Assembly: GCA_012934845.2 (NCBI GenBank)
Contig: WNNJ02000504.1
Span: forward strand, 1 to 64,000
From: Pomphorhynchus laevis
Lineage: Eukaryota; Acanthocephala; Palaeacanthocephala; Echinorhynchida; Pomphorhynchidae
DNA: 64,000 bases
Direction: 5' to 3'
Shown in pieces: positions 60,112-64,000 of this stretch. Position 1 is the stretch's first letter. The number at the start of each line of letters is the position of its first letter. The position numbers were made by a program, and so were the translations under genes. The notes beneath the pieces are model-generated. The model worked only from the letters and a program-made list of their open reading frames with translations. It was not told the DNA's origin and made no database searches.

Positions 60112-62062
60112 ATCGTGAGAAAGGATATTCAACAGGTGACCGGGATTTCCCAGCTAGCTGCGGGACAGAAAGGAGGTATCGATCATGCTGTTCACTCACT
60201 ACGTGCAAGATATACATCAGGACGTGACATGTGTTTGCTAGCCATATACGCTTCTAATGCGTTCAACTCTCTAAATCGAAATGTAGCACTGCATAACATA
60301 GAGTACGGATGCCCCTCGTTATCACGTGTACTAAATAATATATATAGTACTCCTGCAGAATTGGTTCTTGGAGATGGCAGTAGCATCTACTCAATGGAGG
60401 GTTTTACGCAAGGAGACCCCTTCGCGATGCCAGGTTTCGCAATCTCGTCACTTCCTCTTATAGCACTTATCAGTAGTTCGGTCCCCAACGTTTTTCAAAA
60501 ATGGTATGCCGACGACGCGAATTTTGTTGGAAAGTCGGATGAACTGAAAACGGTATGGGATTTACTGATTCACGAGGGTCCTAAATTCGGCTACCATGTG
60601 AATCCAGAAACGAGTGTACTTGTGTCGCATTTCCCGATCTCTATTCATGATATTCCCTCACCAGACATCAAAACCTCGATCAACGGAACAATGATCTTGG
60701 GTGCTCCAATAGGGTCTGCAGAGTTTGTGGAAGATACTACCCGGTTGAAAGCATACAAATGGACCGCACTTGTGCGAAAACTAGCAGTGGTTGCCAACAT
60801 CGATCCGCACGTTGCATACTGCGGCCTGATAAACTCAGTCCAAATGAAATGGATATTTTCTTTACGAACAAGCAAGTGTCATGAAGACTGGTTAACGGAC
60901 TTGGGATCTGCACTTAGAGATGTTCTTCTTCCCCTTTTCGCAGATTGGAATCTAAATCAGAATTGGAAGGTGTTACTCACATCTCCTTTAAAGCTGGGAG
61001 GACTTGGAATTGTGGACCCCACCTTTACATTGAGTCTAGAGTACGATAGCTCATTATCTCTCGCATCAACGTATGACATCGGTGTCCAAGCAGAAGCTCT
61101 ATATGATATTCAAAAATCAAGATTACTAGATATTACTTCCATACGAATGAGCAGGTTGAAAGAGCGACTACATAGCGTAGCTGACAATTTCGATTCTTCA
61201 GTTCACAACGCGATTACGCATGCGATGCGATCAGGTGCATCATCGTGGTTAAGTGCATTGCCTCTATCAACCGAAAAGCACAATCTATCTTCCAATCAAT
61301 TCACAGATGCCATAGCCAGCCGTTATGGACAAGTGCCTTCAGACCTGACGAATCGTTTTTGTCCTTGTGGTGAGAAGCTGGATATAAGTCATGCACTTGC
61401 TTGTAGAAACGGGGGCCTTCCTATTATACGCCACAACGCTATAAGGGACATACTTGCCATAGAGCTTTCTCGAGTGTGTAACTCTGTGAACACGGAGCCG
61501 GTCCTAAGCACAGTACCTGCAAATCTAAAATTTATGGAACGCACAACTACACGTGACATTAGTGCCCGGCTTGATATTGTTTGTTCTGGACTTGGCAACG
61601 ATTGGTTTGAGCGGACGTTTCTAGACGTTACGGTTTTTTCGGTTTTTGCTCAGGCCAGTAGCTCTAGATCTCTCGAAGCAAATTTTCAGTACAATGAACA
61701 ACGAAAATTGTCTAAATACAATGAAAGAATAGTGGAGGTGGAACGAGGGACATTCATTCCGTTCGTATTATCTTCATCTGGTGGATTGGGGGATCAGGCA
61801 ATCAAATTACTGAAAACCCTTTCTGGTGCAATCTCTCGCCGAACGAATGCAGAATACGCCGAAACGCTCACTCGGATCAAAAGGAAAATATCCATTGAAA
61901 TAGCCCGCTCCGCCTCAGCATGTTTACGAGCCCCACGTTTACGCAAGAACAGTGCAATACAGTCAGACGGAACTATGTTAAACAGCTTGAATCAGGTTTT
62001 CTCAGAAGAAATTGTAGACAATGATTTCTATCGTTGAACTAATGCCCATTTGCGGGTATAAT
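60112..62062 (+). mobile_element. RLE-type LINE (R5), 5'-truncated, long open frame
   Basis: The homology to R6 starts inside RT at about 60112, next to A/T DNA after the Naiad-like end, and runs to the shared 3' motif GCCCATTTGCGGGTA (62043-62059). Confidence 0.85.
60115..62037 (+). CDS. R5 reverse transcriptase and restriction-like endonuclease, catalytically impaired
   Basis: 640 open codons with no ATG start (the first codon is GTG), so this is a truncated ORF. RT: motif A reads AIYASNAFNSLNR, with Tyr where R3 and R6 have the catalytic Asp (VDADNAFN, IDADNAFN). Motif B is EGFTQGDPFAMPGFAIS and motif C WYADDANFVG (60501-60530). Then LGAPIGSAEF, GASSWLSALPL, a CPCGEKLDISHALAC gate (about 61360-61400), RHNAIRD, ARLDIVCSGLG and FERTFLDVTVF of the restriction-like endonuclease (61430-61640), and a C-terminal ERGTFIPFVLSSSGG. 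The element type nicks DNA with the C-terminal nuclease and primes RT there. Confidence 0.9.
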   Translation: MRKDIQQVTGISQLAAGQKGGIDHAVHSLRARYTSGRDMCLLAIYASNAFNSLNRNVALHNIEYGCPSLSRVLNNIYSTPAELVLGDGSSIYSMEGFTQGDPFAMPGFAISSLPLIALISSSVPNVFQKWYADDANFVGKSDELKTVWDLLIHEGPKFGYHVNPETSVLVSHFPISIHDIPSPDIKTSINGTMILGAPIGSAEFVEDTTRLKAYKWTALVRKLAVVANIDPHVAYCGLINSVQMKWIFSLRTSKCHEDWLTDLGSALRDVLLPLFADWNLNQNWKVLLTSPLKLGGLGIVDPTFTLSLEYDSSLSLASTYDIGVQAEALYDIQKSRLLDITSIRMSRLKERLHSVADNFDSSVHNAITHAMRSGASSWLSALPLSTEKHNLSSNQFTDAIASRYGQVPSDLTNRFCPCGEKLDISHALACRNGGLPIIRHNAIRDILAIELSRVCNSVNTEPVLSTVPANLKFMERTTTRDISARLDIVCSGLGNDWFERTFLDVTVFSVFAQASSSRSLEANFQYNEQRKLSKYNERIVEVERGTFIPFVLSSSGGLGDQAIKLLKTLSGAISRRTNAEYAETLTRIKRKISIEIARSASACLRAPRLRKNSAIQSDGTMLNSLNQVFSEEIVDNDFYR

Positions 62063-62164
62063 GTGTATTCGTTATTTATTATTAATAATAAAAATTAAAA
62101 AAAAATTTAAAATATAATTTTTTTAATAATAATTATTATAATTTTACAATCTCTGGGTTACCTG
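62063..62164. other. AT spacer between tail-to-tail LINEs
   Basis: About 100 bp of A/T sequence between the 3' motifs of R5 and R6; it may hold the A/T tails of both. Confidence 0.5.
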
Positions 62165-64000
62165 CAAATGGGCCCGTAAATGAGAATTCAGTTCAGTTTG
62201 GGTTCAAACTGAACGGCGGGTACAAGAGACCCCCGCTCGAACTCTGTTATTCTTTCGAGATATTTACTGCGCTTTCGCTGTTGGTGGTACTTATAGCAGG
62301 ACTCTGGTGTCTTGGAGGAGTTGGACTGAGCGAAAGCGTTAAACACGCAAATGTCGAAGAAAGTTCGCTCACTCCTATCACCAAACAACCCTGAGCAAGC
62401 AATGTCGAGCCTAGCATCACGGTCTTTTGTCGTTGAGCCGTTTCTAAAGTCAAAGTTTAGCGGGACTGGTGTAAGCAACGGCTCGACTTGTACGTTATAC
62501 AATGTTTCTGTTAGCTGATAGGCAATAAAATCGCGCACGGCATCGTGTCGCATCGACGGAAGACCACCGAATGGGCATGAGAGAGCATGGGCAACTGTAT
62601 TAATCTGCCTACATTTACATTGAGTTGGTGCGGATTTAGGCGTAATTCCGTATCTAGAAGAAATAGAATCACAAAACTCGATGTTACTTAATCGAGTTGC
62701 TCGATCGAATGTAGGATATCCGGATAGCCATGACGAAGCCCCTGTTGTTGAAGCATGCTCAATTGCGGTACACAGAATTCCACTCGCATTGCTCAAAATA
62801 TCTTCTTGGTCAAGCTTTCCACTAGAGGCTTTTGCTGCCCGTAAATTTTTAATAATTGTCTCCTGCATAGAATTAAGTACCGAGCCAATATATCCTTGTA
62901 TGCTTGGCTCACACACTGAGGTCGATGATCGATATTCGTTGCTTGTCAACGTGGACGTATCTCTAATGCATAAACCGCCGTTGCGAAAACTCAACTGGCA
63001 TGTGCGCCATAAGATATCGTCTTGAGAAATATCAATGTCAAAAAGATGTGATATTGTAGACTTTAGTTTCAGTGTCAGAGGTGCGAACCACGCAGAGGGG
63101 CATTCATAGCATCGTTGAGTATGTGTCCATTTATGCTGAATAGACTTAATTAAGCACACGTATGCAACCTGAGTGTCTAACTCTCCTACTTTCTTCAACT
63201 GTGACACTAATGTGCAAAAGGGAGGAAACTGATGATCGTATAAACGTCTCTATGTATTCGGCTGATCCGATTGGTACTCCAAGAACGGGTAGGCCATCCT
63301 CAACGATGGAGACTCCAGCGTTATCAAGTCACGATTGGAAAGTCGAGATGTCGTTCCCGTTGGAATATACCTTGCATTTTCCCGGATTCAAGTGTACGCC
63401 ATATGAGGGGCCGAAGGATTGAAGCAACTTAAATGCTTCAATGACATATTGTGGGGAACCTATGAGGTTGCCGTCCTCTGCGTACCATAACTGTTTTATG
63501 TTTGGGCAAGTTCTTTTGATACGGAGTAGTAACGGAAGTGTTGCAGAGGCAAATGCTGCCATCGAAAAGACGTCGCCCTGTGTAAATCCTTCAGCAGATA
63601 GTAAGAATTCACTGTCAATTGTTAGCAGTGTCGGCTTTCTGTATAGGCTAGAAATGACTGTGTTCAATGCTGGACAGATATTTGGCATGTTTGAGAGAGC
63701 GGTCATTCTATTCACTCTGTTGAATGCGTTGTCAGCATCTATTGTGACTAGCACGAATGTAGGATTTCTCTTCAACGAGTCACGAATACCGTGAATAACA
63801 CATTCGGTGCCAGCACGCTGCGAGGCGCAGAATTGGACGTTCCCGCATATTGTTTGCAGTTGGGGTGATATTATTTTCAATATTAATTTAGATATAATGC
63901 GTCTGGAAACATCTCCTATTCCTATAGGACGTACGCCAGGATTTTTGCTAAGAGGAATAAGACGACTAGCGGTGAAGGCTGTCATCGACTCATTGAGATT
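62165..64000 (-). mobile_element. RLE-type LINE (R6), runs off the window end
   Basis: Minus strand. 63985-63329 reads SRLIPLSKNPGVRPIGIGDV, TIDADNAFNRVNRM (motif A intact), EGFTQGDVFSMAAFASA (motif B) and LWYAEDGNLIG (motif C, YAED instead of YADD). The next block (LPVLGVPIGSAEYIETF) is in a second frame (about 63330-63210) and 63207-62188 in a third: GASSWLSGYPTFDRATRL, CKCRQINTVAHALSCPFGG, MRHDAVRDFIAYQL, ARLDIACSGLFGD, RTFFDICVFNAF. So two frameshifts between RT palm and thumb, otherwise long and open. The 5' part lies beyond 64000. The 3' end carries GCCCATTTGCAGGTA. Confidence 0.9.

Overview
This is an AT-rich eukaryotic (metazoan, invertebrate-like) window made mostly of retroelements, with one host gene recognised. 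The eukaryotic call rests on a multi-exon TMEM65-like gene with GT-AG introns (one of only 51 bp), on many APE-type and RLE-type non-LTR retrotransposons, and on several Penelope-like elements (PLEs). I cannot name the species. No rRNA or tRNA gene, CRISPR array or prokaryotic signal was seen.

Layout. 1-4735: AT-rich DNA, two hammerhead-like repeats, decayed L2-like LINE tails, a CR1-like LINE tail (3290-4035), and a GC-richer L2-like fragment on the minus strand (4345-4735). 5131-11225: an L2-like LINE (family A) split by an almost intact minus-strand LINE (family B, 5463-9640). In family B, ORF1 and ORF2 lie in one frame, separated only by a UGA followed by CUA. 12085-18165: CR1-like pieces, PLE end repeats and a 55-bp perfect inverted repeat. 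18195-23100: an RLE-LINE tail, an I-like LINE and a CR1-like piece. 23190-27505: a nearly full-length but broken second family A copy. 27765-33970: three decayed RLE-type LINEs (R2-R4) plus CR1-like pieces. 34372-39107: Naiad-like PLEs with long inverted ends. 39879-40555: an unidentified acidic open frame. 41080-41745: PLE ends carrying two canonical hammerhead ribozymes.

41990-54590 appears to lie across the TMEM65-like gene on the plus strand. Exons at 46683-46738, 46790-46844 and 54523-54590 read in register and match the family core. The 7.7-kb intron between the last two holds an array of PLE terminal repeats (47640-50010), a PLE with RT and GIY-YIG parts (50390-51540) and further PLE debris. 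57595-60015 holds partial Naiad-like copies with a small L2-tail insertion. 60112-64000 holds two RLE-type LINEs placed tail to tail.

Three themes stand out. (1) Hammerhead-ribozyme modules are abundant. Besides canonical ones, a set with covarying stems carries its three strands in an order that no single hammerhead can use. (2) Perfect or near-perfect fold-back palindromes with short loops are scattered through unrelated sequence. In two cases a sibling repeat shows that one arm is a reverse copy of its neighbour. (3) LINEs of different families keep a 3' stem-loop and a short A/T tail, and the Cys cluster at the start of ORF1 has identical spacing in an APE-type and an RLE-type element.
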